Source: a virus. Taken from it: DNA of 20,980 nt. The number at the start of each line of letters is the position of its first letter. Positions within the stretch are counted from its first letter, which is position 1. The stretch is taken from the IMG/VR virus record IMGVR_UViG_3300010399_000083, positions 1 through 20,980 of that record. One strand, written 5' to 3'. Made by a program: the position numbers and the translations under genes. The notes below the pieces were generated by a model. That model was not told where the DNA came from, searched no databases, and saw only the letters and a list, made by a program, of their open reading frames with translations. This document shows, one piece after another, positions 6,009 to 13,549 of this stretch.

Positions 6009-6975
6009 CGATACGCGGCGGTGCTTCCAGGCGCATATTGGCCTGTATGCCATCCTCACGTCCTGGTTGCAACAGGCCGTCTATGCCATTCAGCATAGCC
6101 TCTGGCCGACGCAGGCGCTTGCCCCAACACTCCCGCAGGCGTTTCGCCAGGAGGTCGACGAGGGGCGGTTGCCGACGCAGGCTGCTACCATGCCGATGCA
6201 GCGCCGAGAGGCGGAACTTTTTGCGCGGGTAGAGGATATCGCCGTGATTCGCCTGGTGGATCAGATGACCAAGATGCCGAGCAAGTTTGGTGGCACGTCC
6301 ACCGTGCTCACTCGGCGGGCGATACGCCAGGCGGTTGAGGCCGAGGATATTAAGAGCATCCTCCTGGCCATTGACTCCCCTGGGGGCATGGTCGCAGGCA
6401 CCCTGGAGTTAGCGGACGAAGTGGCGCGCGCGGTGACGGTGAAGCCGGTGCTGGCGCACATTGAAGATATGGGCGCCAGCGCGGCCTATTGGGTGGCTTC
6501 GCAAGCGCAGCGTATTACTGCGACTCGGTTGAGCCAGGTCGGCAGTATTGGGGTCTTCGCCGAGGTGATTGACTCCAGTGGCGCGGCAGCACGGGAGGGG
6601 ATTGTGGTGCATGTGCGCAGTACCGGCCCCATGAAGGGCCTTGGGGCACCGGGCACGCCGATCACGCAGCCCTTGCTTGATGAAATTGACGGGATTGTGG
6701 CCGGCATAGGCCAGGAGTTTTTTGCGGCAGTACGCACGGGGCGGAAGCTCAGTGCCGCGAAATTAGAGGCGGTGACGACCGGGCAGGTATGGCTCGCCCC
6801 GCAGGCGCAGGCGCTGGGCTTGCTGGACGGGGTCGAGTCGTTTGACCAGGCGCTTGAAGCCGCCAGTACGATGCGGCGCAAGCGACGGATGGAAAATGCT
6901 GAGGCTCGCGCGCCCCTGGCAGCCCTGGCAGCACGGTTAGGGGTGGATTTATTCCTTGCACCAGAAGGGCGCTAA
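5998..6975 (+). CDS. Prohead maturation protease, S49 (SppA-like) family
   Basis: 325 aa. In HK97-type assembly this enzyme cuts the scaffold part off the capsid protein inside the prohead. The ClpP/SppA fold is visible: LLAIDSPGG (residues 122-130), then EDMGASAAYWVAS (156-168) with the likely nucleophile Ser 161, QVGSIGVFAEV (180-190), and STGPMKGLGAP (208-218) with the likely general base Lys 213. This is the Ser-Lys dyad arrangement of S49 peptidases. The ATG at 5998 has AGAGGAG about 7 nt upstream; an ATG at 5956 in the same frame lies deep inside the portal gene and lacks such a site. The first ~70 residues have no clear match. The next gene is the capsid protein, the expected partner. 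Confidence 0.92.
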   Translation: MHPDDTRRCFQAHIGLYAILTSWLQQAVYAIQHSLWPTQALAPTLPQAFRQEVDEGRLPTQAATMPMQRREAELFARVEDIAVIRLVDQMTKMPSKFGGTSTVLTRRAIRQAVEAEDIKSILLAIDSPGGMVAGTLELADEVARAVTVKPVLAHIEDMGASAAYWVASQAQRITATRLSQVGSIGVFAEVIDSSGAAAREGIVVHVRSTGPMKGLGAPGTPITQPLLDEIDGIVAGIGQEFFAAVRTGRKLSAAKLEAVTTGQVWLAPQAQALGLLDGVESFDQALEAASTMRRKRRMENAEARAPLAALAARLGVDLFLAPEGR

Positions 6976-6976
6976 C

Positions 6977-8332
6977 ATGCCAACAGGCACCATGGATGTC
7001 CGCGAACTGCGCAAAGAAGCCGCGAACCTGCTGGCAGAGGCGCAAGATATTATCGAACTGGCGAGTACCGAAGGCCGGATTCCCAATGCCGAAGAACAAG
7101 GCGATATCGACCGCCTGACCGCTGAAGCGAGTGGCCTGGAGCAACATATTGCGCAGGCCGAACAGCACCGCATTCTCACCGATCAGCGTGACAAGATTGC
7201 CGCGATTCAGCAACGCTTTCAGCAGCACCCGGTTGCCCAGGAGACCTTGTCGCGGCCTGCGCCCTCGCGCGTGTCGCAGATGAAAGTCTTGTGGGAGCAA
7301 GACCCGAAAAAAGGGTATGCGAATCACCGTGAGTTTCTTATGGACGTGATGAAAGCGGCCATGACGGGGCGGGAGAGCGTGCAGCTTCAGTACCTCAAGC
7401 TCCGTTCTGCTGCCGGGAGTGACGAGCAAAGCACGTTCAGCGATCCCTATGGCGGGTATCTCGTGCCCATTGGGTTTAGCCCAACGATGCTCATGGTGTC
7501 GGCTGAAACTGATCCGATTGCTGGTCGCACGACGCAGATTCCTATGAACGTCCCGATGCTGAATATCCCAGCGCGCGTAGACAAGGACCATTCTACCAGC
7601 GTGAGCGGTGGATTGCGGGTCTACCGGCGTGCCGAGGCCGATACGGTCACGGCCTCCCGCATGCAGTTTGAGCAAGTGACGCTGCGGGCGAATGCGCTCA
7701 TGGGGATTAGCTACGCGACAGAGGAGCTGCTAACCGATTCGCCACAGTCGTTTATTGCGATCCTGACGGCTGGCTTTCGGGATGAGTTTGATAGCCGGAT
7801 TCTGGATGAGCGTCTGAATGGGACGGGCGTTGGGGAGTTCCTGGGCGTGATGAAGTCGCCTGCGCTGATTGCAGTGGCTCGTGAAGTCGCTGGCGAGATT
7901 TCCTACGTCGATATCCTCAACATGATGGCCCGCTGCTGGCGGTATCAGAATGCCGTGTGGCTCACGAACCATAACGTGATCCCGGAGTTAGGCCAGATGG
8001 CTTTGACGGTGGGGGCGGGCGGTTCGGCCATCTTTACGCAGAATGCCGCGTTGGAGTTGCCCTCGACGCTGATGGGGCGGCCTGTATTTTATAGCGAGTA
8101 CATGCAACCGCTTGGCACGCTCGGCGATATTCTGCTGGTGAATTGGTCGCAGTACCTGGAGGCGACGTACCAGCCGCTCCAAAGTGCCGAGAGTATACAC
8201 GTCAGATTTGTCAACAATGAGCGCACATTCAGGTTCACCGCCAGGAACGACGGTGCTCCATGGTGGCGCAGCGCGCTCACTCCAAGGAATTCAGCGCCTA
8301 CGCTGAGCCCGTATGTGGCGCTTGCGGCCTAA
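6977..8332 (+). CDS. Major capsid protein, HK97 fold, with N-terminal scaffold domain
   Basis: 451 aa. Residues 1-85 are Glu/Gln/Ala-rich and predicted coiled coil (LRKEAANLLAEAQDIIELAS and onward), corresponding to the delta/scaffold domain removed during maturation. The capsid body begins around residue 145. It has DPYGGYLVPIGF (156-167) and typical Phage_capsid-family segments: an E-loop/A-domain region with ISYATEELLTDS, FRDEFDSRILDERLNGTGVGEFLGV, and a C-terminal VNWSQYLEATYQPLQ. The cleavage site cannot be fixed by eye but should lie in about 90-150. The start at 6977 has AAGGG 8 nt upstream. It follows the S49 protease directly, which supports protease-processed assembly. Confidence 0.94.
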   Translation: MPTGTMDVRELRKEAANLLAEAQDIIELASTEGRIPNAEEQGDIDRLTAEASGLEQHIAQAEQHRILTDQRDKIAAIQQRFQQHPVAQETLSRPAPSRVSQMKVLWEQDPKKGYANHREFLMDVMKAAMTGRESVQLQYLKLRSAAGSDEQSTFSDPYGGYLVPIGFSPTMLMVSAETDPIAGRTTQIPMNVPMLNIPARVDKDHSTSVSGGLRVYRRAEADTVTASRMQFEQVTLRANALMGISYATEELLTDSPQSFIAILTAGFRDEFDSRILDERLNGTGVGEFLGVMKSPALIAVAREVAGEISYVDILNMMARCWRYQNAVWLTNHNVIPELGQMALTVGAGGSAIFTQNAALELPSTLMGRPVFYSEYMQPLGTLGDILLVNWSQYLEATYQPLQSAESIHVRFVNNERTFRFTARNDGAPWWRSALTPRNSAPTLSPYVALAA

Positions 8333-8384
8333 TTGGCCTTTACATGTACGTTTCGTGCTTTTATGAGTGAAGAGGAGCCGCTTT

Positions 8385-8834
8385 ATGGCCAGTCCGCAAG
8401 CCTCAAACCATTTTTTTAGCAACAACCATGTCCAAATGTATGACTTTGACTACGCGGCAGACCCGGTCGATGTAGCCTGGGTAGACATGCAGAACTACCG
8501 CCGCTTCGTCGTGGGCCTCTTCCGTAGTGTCGGCACGGCGACAGTAGATGGCTTCCGCATCCTGGCCAATACGGCAGCCGATGGCAGCGGGACAGATATT
8601 GTGGTGAAAGTCCACGCGCTAGGGACGGCGCCTGACGCGGTGGGCGATCAGATTTACCTGGAGTGTACCGCCGAGGAAGTGATGCAAGAAGCGACCGACG
8701 CGGGCATCACGGGGGCACGGTATGTGACGGCGAGTGTCGAACTGAACGGCGCGACCGATGAAGCGGTCGTGCTGTATATCCTGAGCGAACCGCGCTTTGC
8801 CCATGACGGCCTGACGGCAGATATTATCGCGTAA
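8385..8834 (+). CDS. Post-capsid structural protein, function unknown
   Basis: 149 aa. The beta-rich composition, with segments such as FRILANTAADGSGTD (about 55-69) and DEAVVLYILSEPRFAHDGLTADI at the C-terminus, resembles small proteins encoded right after the major capsid gene in other phages. I believe these are virion proteins but know no firm function. The ATG at 8385 is chosen because AGAGGAG (8371-8377) lies 7 nt before it; a GTG at 8367 would overlap that site. No signal peptide or membrane segment is seen. Candidate roles are capsid decoration or stabilisation, from position only. Confidence 0.78.
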   Translation: MASPQASNHFFSNNHVQMYDFDYAADPVDVAWVDMQNYRRFVVGLFRSVGTATVDGFRILANTAADGSGTDIVVKVHALGTAPDAVGDQIYLECTAEEVMQEATDAGITGARYVTASVELNGATDEAVVLYILSEPRFAHDGLTADIIA

Positions 8835-8846
8835 CCTACCGGCCAT

Positions 8847-8862
8847 GCTGGCGTGCGCCAGC
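8847..8862. other. Short perfect hairpin between two capsid-module genes
   Basis: GCTGGCG and CGCCAGC are perfectly complementary around a TG centre (realistically a 6-bp stem with a GTGC loop) in the 45-bp gap before the LamG-like gene. It lies just ahead of that gene's GAGGAG ribosome-binding site (about 8868-8873). There is no T run, so it is not a canonical terminator. It could be an RNA processing or stability element in an abundant capsid transcript. Confidence 0.5.
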
Positions 8863-8879
8863 CGTGCTGAGGAGTGTGT

Positions 8880-9605
8880 ATGCCTGCGGATGCCTTACTG
8901 AAATTATATAGCCATAGCCGCAACCGGCTGGCGCCGAATGTCAACGCGCTGGACCCGTCGCTATATTTCACCTACTTCAATGATTTTACGACCTTGCTTG
9001 ATCTGACGAATGATTGGGCAGCGGTAAAAGACGGCGCGGTGGTGCCGATCCAGTTGGATGCTTTTGGTGGGGTCTTGAGTATTCCCACTGACGTGAATAA
9101 TAACGATGAGCACTATCTCAGTTCGATTGCTGAAAACTGGATTTTTGCGGCAAACAAGCCATTGTGGTTTGAAGCCCTAGTGGCCTGTACGGAAGCCAAC
9201 GTTGATGACGCCAACCTGATCTTTGGGCTCTCGGATACTGTGGCCGCAAATAGCCTATTGGACAACGGCGCTGGGCCGATGGCGTCCTATGATGGCGCGG
9301 TGTGGTTTAAGGTCGATGGCGGGACGGTCTGGCAATTCGAGACAAGCAACGCCGGCACGCAGGTGACGACAGCAAGCGCCGGGGCGTTTCTGAGCAACAC
9401 ATTCTATCGTATTGGGTTTTTATTTAATCCCGGCGCAGGGACTACGGGGACGATTACGCCCTATCTCAATGGGATTAAAGGCGCGGCGCATTCGATTACC
9501 CTGGCGGGCCTAGAAGAAATGCACATCCTGCTTGGGGCGAAAGCGGGCGGTGGGGCTGCGGAAGTCCCGCGCGTCGATTACGTCAAAATTATCCAGAAAC
9601 GGTAA
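8880..9605 (+). CDS. LamG-like (jelly-roll) capsid-associated protein
   Basis: 241 aa. The pattern of short beta strands and aromatic residues resembles a laminin G/concanavalin-like fold: YFTYFNDFTTLLD (near 26-38), FAANKPLWFEALVACTEANVDDANLIFGLSD (about 91-121), then AVWFKVDGGTVWQFET and RIGFLFNPG. It is of a type often found shortly downstream of phage capsid genes. Such proteins are thought to decorate the capsid and may bind carbohydrate, but this is known only for relatives. The start at 8880 is supported by GAGGAG about 7 nt upstream. It lies between the post-capsid protein and the connector gene, inside the head module, so a capsid rather than tail-fibre role is more likely. Confidence 0.75.
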   Translation: MPADALLKLYSHSRNRLAPNVNALDPSLYFTYFNDFTTLLDLTNDWAAVKDGAVVPIQLDAFGGVLSIPTDVNNNDEHYLSSIAENWIFAANKPLWFEALVACTEANVDDANLIFGLSDTVAANSLLDNGAGPMASYDGAVWFKVDGGTVWQFETSNAGTQVTTASAGAFLSNTFYRIGFLFNPGAGTTGTITPYLNGIKGAAHSITLAGLEEMHILLGAKAGGGAAEVPRVDYVKIIQKR

Positions 9606-9609
9606 CCCG

Positions 9610-10257
9610 ATGCCCCTCCCTCTGACGCTCCTCGCGCCCCCGGTCGTCGAGCCGATTAGCCTCAGTGAGGCGAAGCTGCATCTACGGGTGGACATCGCCA
9701 CGGACGATACGCTCATCACGGGCCTCATTAGCGCGGCGCGGGACTATGCCGAACGCTTCACCGGGCGCCAGTTCCTCACGGCAACCTGGGCCCTGGCCCT
9801 GGACGCCTGGCCCTGTAGCGGGTGGGACGCGCGGCAGACGGGCCTCTGGCTGCCGAAGCCGCCGCTGCAAACGCTGACGGGCACGTATACCGATCTGCTG
9901 GGCGCCACCCAGCCGCTGGGCATCACGTATATCGATAGCGACGGCACGACACAGACGCTCGCCACGACGGTCTACGGCGTGGATACGCGGAGCGAGCCAG
10001 GGCGCATCTATCTCAAGAGCGGGCAGAGTTGGCCGAGCGTCTATGCCCAGCCGAATGCGGTGCAGGTCGTGTATAAGGCGGGCTGGCCCACGGCGCCGCA
10101 GTTCTATTTACGCCATGCGAGCTTGCGGAGTGCCATGCTGTTGCTGGTTGCGCACTTATATGAACAGCGCGAGGCCAGTGTCGAGAAGGCGCTTTCAGAA
10201 ATACCGCTGGGCGTCGAGAGTTTACTTTGGATGAACCGCTTATTGGAGGTGGCATGA
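9610..10257 (+). CDS. Head-tail connector protein, phiE125 gp8 / HK97 gp6 type
   Basis: 215 aa. The N-terminus 'EPISLSEAKLHLRVD...DDTLITGLISAARDYAERFTGRQF' (about residues 17-59) is the hallmark of the gp6-like connector family (phage conserved phiE125 gp8). A beta-rich middle and a helical end (LRHASLRSAMLLLVAHLYEQREA) follow. These proteins form the ring below the portal that closes the head. It starts 4 nt after the previous stop. No strong Shine-Dalgarno sequence is seen, so re-initiation from the gene before is likely. An in-frame extension back to 9532 would overlap the LamG-like gene and is not supported. Confidence 0.9.
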   Translation: MPLPLTLLAPPVVEPISLSEAKLHLRVDIATDDTLITGLISAARDYAERFTGRQFLTATWALALDAWPCSGWDARQTGLWLPKPPLQTLTGTYTDLLGATQPLGITYIDSDGTTQTLATTVYGVDTRSEPGRIYLKSGQSWPSVYAQPNAVQVVYKAGWPTAPQFYLRHASLRSAMLLLVAHLYEQREASVEKALSEIPLGVESLLWMNRLLEVA

Positions 10258-10258
10258 C

Positions 10259-10696
10259 ATGGCGGATCTCAGTATTACGGCCTCGCAAGTGATTGCTGGG
10301 AGCGATGCCATCTTCTTTGATGGGGTGGCTGGAGCAACCGTGACCGCAGGGCAGCCGGTATATCAGGACAGCGTGGATACGCTGCTGAAGCTGGCGGATG
10401 CGAACCTCAGCCTGGCGACGGCCAATGCCAAAGGCATCGCTCTGCATGGGGCCAGTGCCAGTCAGCCGTTGCGTATCCAGGTCGCCGGGACCATCACAAT
10501 GGGAGCAGCCGCCGCGCCAGTGGTCGGGAAGCTCTATAAGCTGAGTATTACCGCTGGCGGTATTACGCCGATTGAGGATACCAGCGCGGGCGGCCAATAC
10601 GATACGAATATCGGCGTGGGGGCTGCGCTGAACACGATCAAGCTGGATATTTTCCCAAGCGGACAGATTGTCCCGGCGTTTGATACATCGCCGTAA
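10259..10696 (+). CDS. Small beta-rich structural protein, paralogue A
   Basis: 145 aa, Ala/Gly/Thr-rich with repeated short strands: ASQVIAGSDAIFFDGVAGATVTAGQPVYQD at the N-terminus, then KGIALHGASASQPLRIQVAGTITMG in the middle. The next gene encodes a clearly related protein. Proteins with this 'ATVTAGQPVYQD...ADANLS' layout occur in phage head modules (similar in style to DUF2190-type decoration or spike proteins), but I cannot assign a specific function. GGAGG at 10245-10249 lies 9 nt before the ATG. The gene begins 1 nt after the connector stop. Confidence 0.75.
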   Translation: MADLSITASQVIAGSDAIFFDGVAGATVTAGQPVYQDSVDTLLKLADANLSLATANAKGIALHGASASQPLRIQVAGTITMGAAAAPVVGKLYKLSITAGGITPIEDTSAGGQYDTNIGVGAALNTIKLDIFPSGQIVPAFDTSP

Positions 10697-10709
10697 CTAA
10701 GGAGGGCCT

Positions 10710-11117
10710 ATGGCCGAGATTAGTCAAACGCCTGCCAGCGTGATTCCGGGGTCTGATGCCATTTATGCGCGGGGGATCGCCGGGGGGACGGTCACGGCAG
10801 GGGCTCCGGTCTACCTCGACGAAACGACACAACGCTACCTCGTTGCCGATGCCAATGCGAGCCTGAGTACCGCAGAGGTGAAAGGCATTGCCCTGGGCGC
10901 CGCGAGCGCGGGGCAGCCGCTGCGTATCCAGGTCGCTGGGACCATCACGATAGGCGGGACGGTGGTACTCTCGACGATCTATATTCTCGGCGCAGCGGGC
11001 GGTATCGCCCCGGCGTCTGACCTGGCGTCCGGGTGGTTCACGACGATCTTGGGCGTGGCGACCAGTGCAACGCAGTTGCGCCTCTGTATCTTTGCAAGCC
11101 GTGCGTTAAAGGCGTAA
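10710..11117 (+). CDS. Small beta-rich structural protein, paralogue B
   Basis: 135 aa. It aligns along its whole length with the preceding 145-aa protein: ASVIPGSDAIYARGIAGGTVTAGAPVYLD against ASQVIAGSDAIFFDGVAGATVTAGQPVYQD, and a shared QPLRIQVAGTITxG core. At DNA level 10914-10951 and 10463-10500 differ at only three of 38 positions, showing a tandem duplication. A very strong ribosome-binding site (AAGGAGGG) precedes the ATG, suggesting high expression and a structural role, probably capsid decoration. The pair could have specialised for different virion sites; this is inference. Confidence 0.78.
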   Translation: MAEISQTPASVIPGSDAIYARGIAGGTVTAGAPVYLDETTQRYLVADANASLSTAEVKGIALGAASAGQPLRIQVAGTITIGGTVVLSTIYILGAAGGIAPASDLASGWFTTILGVATSATQLRLCIFASRALKA

Positions 11118-11119
11118 CC

Positions 11120-11449
11120 ATGCAGGCCGGGAAGCTGAGGCATCGCCTCGTTATTGAGGCCCCGACGATTACGACGGACCTGGACGGCGGGCAAGTCGTG
11201 ACGATGCGTCCGGTGGGCACGCCCGTGTGGGGCGCCATTACGCCAGTCCGCATGACCGAGGCCGTGGTCGCTGGCCAGGTGGCCGCCCGTGGCACGCATC
11301 GGATTACGCTCCGATGGGGCGGAGTATTGCCGCCGAGCTATCAGTTGCGGGAAGGCACGCGCGTGTTTGAGATTACCGAGAGCCAGAACATGGACGAGCG
11401 CGACCGGCAATTGAATATCTTAGCGATTGAGCGCACCGAGGGGAATTGA
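11120..11449 (+). CDS. Head-tail joining / head closure protein (SPP1 gp16-like)
   Basis: 109 aa. The pattern 'MQAGKLRHRLVIEAP...DLDGGQVVTMRPVGTPVWGAITPV' with 'AARGTHRITLRW' and the C-terminal 'RVFEITESQNMDERDRQLNILAIE' is the signature of the small beta-barrel head-tail joining family (Phage_H_T_join). It stops DNA leaking from the filled head and provides the tail docking surface. Its start lies 2 nt after the previous stop, with AAAGG about 7 nt before the ATG. Size and position are as expected. Confidence 0.9.
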   Translation: MQAGKLRHRLVIEAPTITTDLDGGQVVTMRPVGTPVWGAITPVRMTEAVVAGQVAARGTHRITLRWGGVLPPSYQLREGTRVFEITESQNMDERDRQLNILAIERTEGN

Positions 11450-11452
11450 CGT

Positions 11453-11683
11453 ATGGCCCGGCATGCTCTGTTTACGATCAGCACTGATGTATTGCTTCAA
11501 TTAGGGCAAGGACGCTATGAGGTAGTGAAGAATCCTGTGCCGAATGATGCAGTCCTTATCAGCATTAACGCGAATCCTACCCAAGTACAGTTGGTTATTG
11601 AGCATGCTTCATTCGCAGATATTGCTGATGGGTGCGTGTTACCACATATTGATTCGCCGCTGGTGCAACGATTAGAGGACTGA
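11453..11683 (+). CDS. Small hypothetical protein in the head-tail joining region
   Basis: 76 aa, unrecognised. It starts 3 nt after the head-closure gene and ends 3 nt before the gp10-like gene, so it is clearly part of the operon. The base composition is visibly more AT-rich than the neighbours (codons such as ATT, GAT, AAT, TTA are frequent), hinting at a separate origin. The protein looks like one small alpha/beta domain: FTISTDVLLQLGQGRYEVVKNPVPNDAVLISINANPTQVQLVIEH is beta-rich, followed by an acidic end. No membrane segment or known motif is seen. Confidence 0.65.
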   Translation: MARHALFTISTDVLLQLGQGRYEVVKNPVPNDAVLISINANPTQVQLVIEHASFADIADGCVLPHIDSPLVQRLED

Positions 11684-11686
11684 TTC

Positions 11687-12256
11687 ATGGCCGGACGCTT
11701 CAATATCGCACTTCTGGGCGACAAAGAACTTTCTGCAGCGCTGGCAGCCCTGACGGACAAAGCCGAGCGCAAAGTCCTCATCCCCGCGTTCCGCAAAGCC
11801 AGTCAGACCGTCCTTGCCGATGCCCAGCGGCGGGTAGGCGCGGGCGTGAGTAGCCCGCTGCAAGTACGCGGGCGGCAGCAGGGGCAGGCGCTCACCGGGC
11901 GCCAGGTGCGCCGGCTGCGGCGGCAAGGGGCCATTGTGCGCGGCATTCGCAACTCGCTGGCCATTCGGCCACTCCGGCGCAGCAAAAACCGCGTGGGGTA
12001 TACGGTGGTGACAGGGACACGCGAGCAGATGGGGATTACCGGGAAATACTACTCCCCCGCGCATGTGGAATTGGGGCATGCCGCGCCAGGGGCAGGCCGG
12101 GCGGCATTGCGGGCGCGGCGGCGGGAATTTGGGGGACGGCGTACCCCGCCGCATCCCTATCTCAGGCCAGCATTGAAGAGTAACGAAGGCCGGTTACTGG
12201 CGCAGCTCAGCCAGGATATTGGGGCAGGCATTGAGCGGGTGGCACAGGAAAAATGA
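11687..12256 (+). CDS. HK97 gp10-like tail completion / neck protein
   Basis: 189 aa, strongly basic in the middle (about residues 62-100, with RRLRRQG and RPLRRSKNR). The start 'GDKELSAALAALTDKAERKVLIPAFRKASQTVLADAQRRV' (about 11-50) and the C-terminal 'PAHVELGHA...PPHPYLRPAL' are the signature of the HK97 gp10 family. In tailed phages it acts at the head-tail interface between the head-closure and tail-completion proteins. The basic middle is longer than in many relatives. Its stop overlaps the following start in an ATGA. Confidence 0.9.
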   Translation: MAGRFNIALLGDKELSAALAALTDKAERKVLIPAFRKASQTVLADAQRRVGAGVSSPLQVRGRQQGQALTGRQVRRLRRQGAIVRGIRNSLAIRPLRRSKNRVGYTVVTGTREQMGITGKYYSPAHVELGHAAPGAGRAALRARRREFGGRRTPPHPYLRPALKSNEGRLLAQLSQDIGAGIERVAQEK

Positions 12257-12675
12257 GCCTTGATATTGCCCTTGTGACCTATCTGGCTGGTCATGCTGCG
12301 CTCGTGCCGCTGATCGGAGACCGCATCTACCCACTATTGGCGCCGACACAGGCCGTGATGCCCTATCTGCTCTATGCGGAAATCCACGACGAGAGCACGC
12401 AGCACCTCCTGGGCGCGGGCGAGCTCGCGATGGCCACGTATCAGTGGGATGTCTATGGGCGGACACACCGCAGCGCACGCGAGGTGGCCAAGGCGTTTAA
12501 GTTACTGATGAATGGCTACCGGGGGGTCAGCGCGGGGGTCGCGATCCGGCGTGTCCTGGTACGCGGGATGGATACGGGCCTTGAAGATGATCAGGCCGGG
12601 GGGCAGCAGATGGCGTATCGGGTCACACTAGAAACCGATGTCTGGTATATGCAACCAGTCACCACGTTTGTGTAA
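12253..12675 (+). CDS. Tail completion protein, DUF3168 family
   Basis: 140 aa. The N-terminus 'LVTYLAGHAALVPLIGDRIYPLLAPTQAVMPYLLYAEI' (about residues 7-44) followed by 'YQWDVYGRTHRSAREVAKAFKLLM' is characteristic of DUF3168 (tail terminator/completion, gpU-like role). These form the ring that ends tail tube growth and joins tail to head. It is coupled to the previous gene by a 4-nt overlap, and AGGA lies just upstream. The next gene is the tail tube, as expected. Confidence 0.88.
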   Translation: MSLDIALVTYLAGHAALVPLIGDRIYPLLAPTQAVMPYLLYAEIHDESTQHLLGAGELAMATYQWDVYGRTHRSAREVAKAFKLLMNGYRGVSAGVAIRRVLVRGMDTGLEDDQAGGQQMAYRVTLETDVWYMQPVTTFV

Positions 12676-12684
12676 GGAGGGAGT

Positions 12685-13125
12685 ATGCCTGGACAGCCGG
12701 TGGATGTGGGCACGGGGGCCAGTATCGTCTTTGGCACCAGTGAGTTTACGGCGATGATCCATACGGAGCAGGTGCGCCTCAGTGGGCTCACGCGCAACTC
12801 TTTCCCCACCTCGCACCTGGGGACGTTACCGCCCGCAGCGGGGAAGCTGGGGAATGCGACCTTTATCCCAGGGCGCCTCATTGATCCGGGCTCGATGACG
12901 CTGGATATTCAGTTCACGCCCCAGGTTCGTCCCCCGATTCATGGCGATCCTGAACTGATTACGGTGACGTTCCCGAAGGCGCCGACGGATATTACCCCGG
13001 CGTACTGGTCCTGTATGGGGTTCCTCACGGCGTATAGCGACATTACGGTGCCCACCGATGCGCTCATGATGGCCACGGTGACCGTGAAATTTAGCGGCGA
13101 AATGACCATGGTGCTGGCGGCCTAG
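12685..13125 (+). CDS. Major tail tube protein
   Basis: 146 aa. Position between DUF3168 and the tail chaperone genes, size and beta-rich composition identify it as the tube protein that polymerises around the tape measure. Recognisable pieces are GASIVFGTSEFTAMI (residues 11-25), SMTLDIQFTP, and the C-terminal ATVTVKFSGEMTMVLAA, a typical tube-protein end. The strong ribosome-binding site (AAGGAGGG) fits a protein needed in many copies. No extra Ig-like domain is present. Confidence 0.85.
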   Translation: MPGQPVDVGTGASIVFGTSEFTAMIHTEQVRLSGLTRNSFPTSHLGTLPPAAGKLGNATFIPGRLIDPGSMTLDIQFTPQVRPPIHGDPELITVTFPKAPTDITPAYWSCMGFLTAYSDITVPTDALMMATVTVKFSGEMTMVLAA

Positions 13126-13135
13126 GAGGGCAGGT

Positions 13136-13549
13136 ATGGCATTTTTGACACGCGAACAACTCTTAGCGGTCCCTGATCTAGAGATTGAGGCGATCCCTGG
13201 CCCGCAGGGGCACGGGGAAGTGGGCATTCGCCTCCTCACCGGGGCTGAGCGCGACTGGCTTATTGAGCAATCCACTGGTGCGCGCGAGCAGGGGAAGCGG
13301 CTACGAGCCTTCCCCGCAATCGTTTGCGCCCTGGGGCTCTGTGATGAACAGGGGGGACGGCTGTTTACGACGGAAGAGGCGGAAGCCCTGACGGAAAAAT
13401 CGGGCTTGTTTTTGGAGAACGCGGCGGCGGCAATCTTGCGGAAAAATAAGCTCAACGACGCGGACCCGCAGGAGACTGAAAAAAAAGAGCCGCTCGTCCT
13501 GAACGACGCTTCTGGTTCTTCCTCGCCCGGACCCTTGGCCGCACCGTAA
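13136..13549 (+). CDS. Tail assembly chaperone, gpG-like (unshifted product)
   Basis: 137 aa. The sequence 'IEAIPGPQGHGEVGIRLLTGAERDWLIE' (about 18-45) and 'LGLCDEQGGRLFTTEEAEAL' fit the G-type tail assembly chaperones of siphoviruses, which keep the tape measure soluble until the tube assembles. The ATG has TAGGAGGG upstream. A run of eight A near codons 115-117 allows a -1 shift into the downstream frame, giving a longer GT-type product. The 20 zero-frame residues after the shift point are low-complexity (Ser/Pro/Ala), typical of the unshifted tail end. Confidence 0.85.
   Translation: MAFLTREQLLAVPDLEIEAIPGPQGHGEVGIRLLTGAERDWLIEQSTGAREQGKRLRAFPAIVCALGLCDEQGGRLFTTEEAEALTEKSGLFLENAAAAILRKNKLNDADPQETEKKEPLVLNDASGSSSPGPLAAP
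13479..13487 (+). promoter_or_regulatory. Programmed -1 ribosomal frameshift site (A AAA AAA G)
   Basis: Eight A (13479-13486) are read in the zero frame as GAA AAA AAA GAG. Slipping back one base after 13486 puts ribosomes in the frame that encodes the T-like domain, which stays open from here to 13884. A weak stem is possible downstream (GAGCC 13487-13491 with GGTTC 13514-13518, inner TCGT/ACGA), but it is not convincing. The downstream frame's first ATG (13567) lacks a Shine-Dalgarno site and leaves out about 27 conserved-looking residues, supporting frameshifting over independent initiation. Confidence 0.8.
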
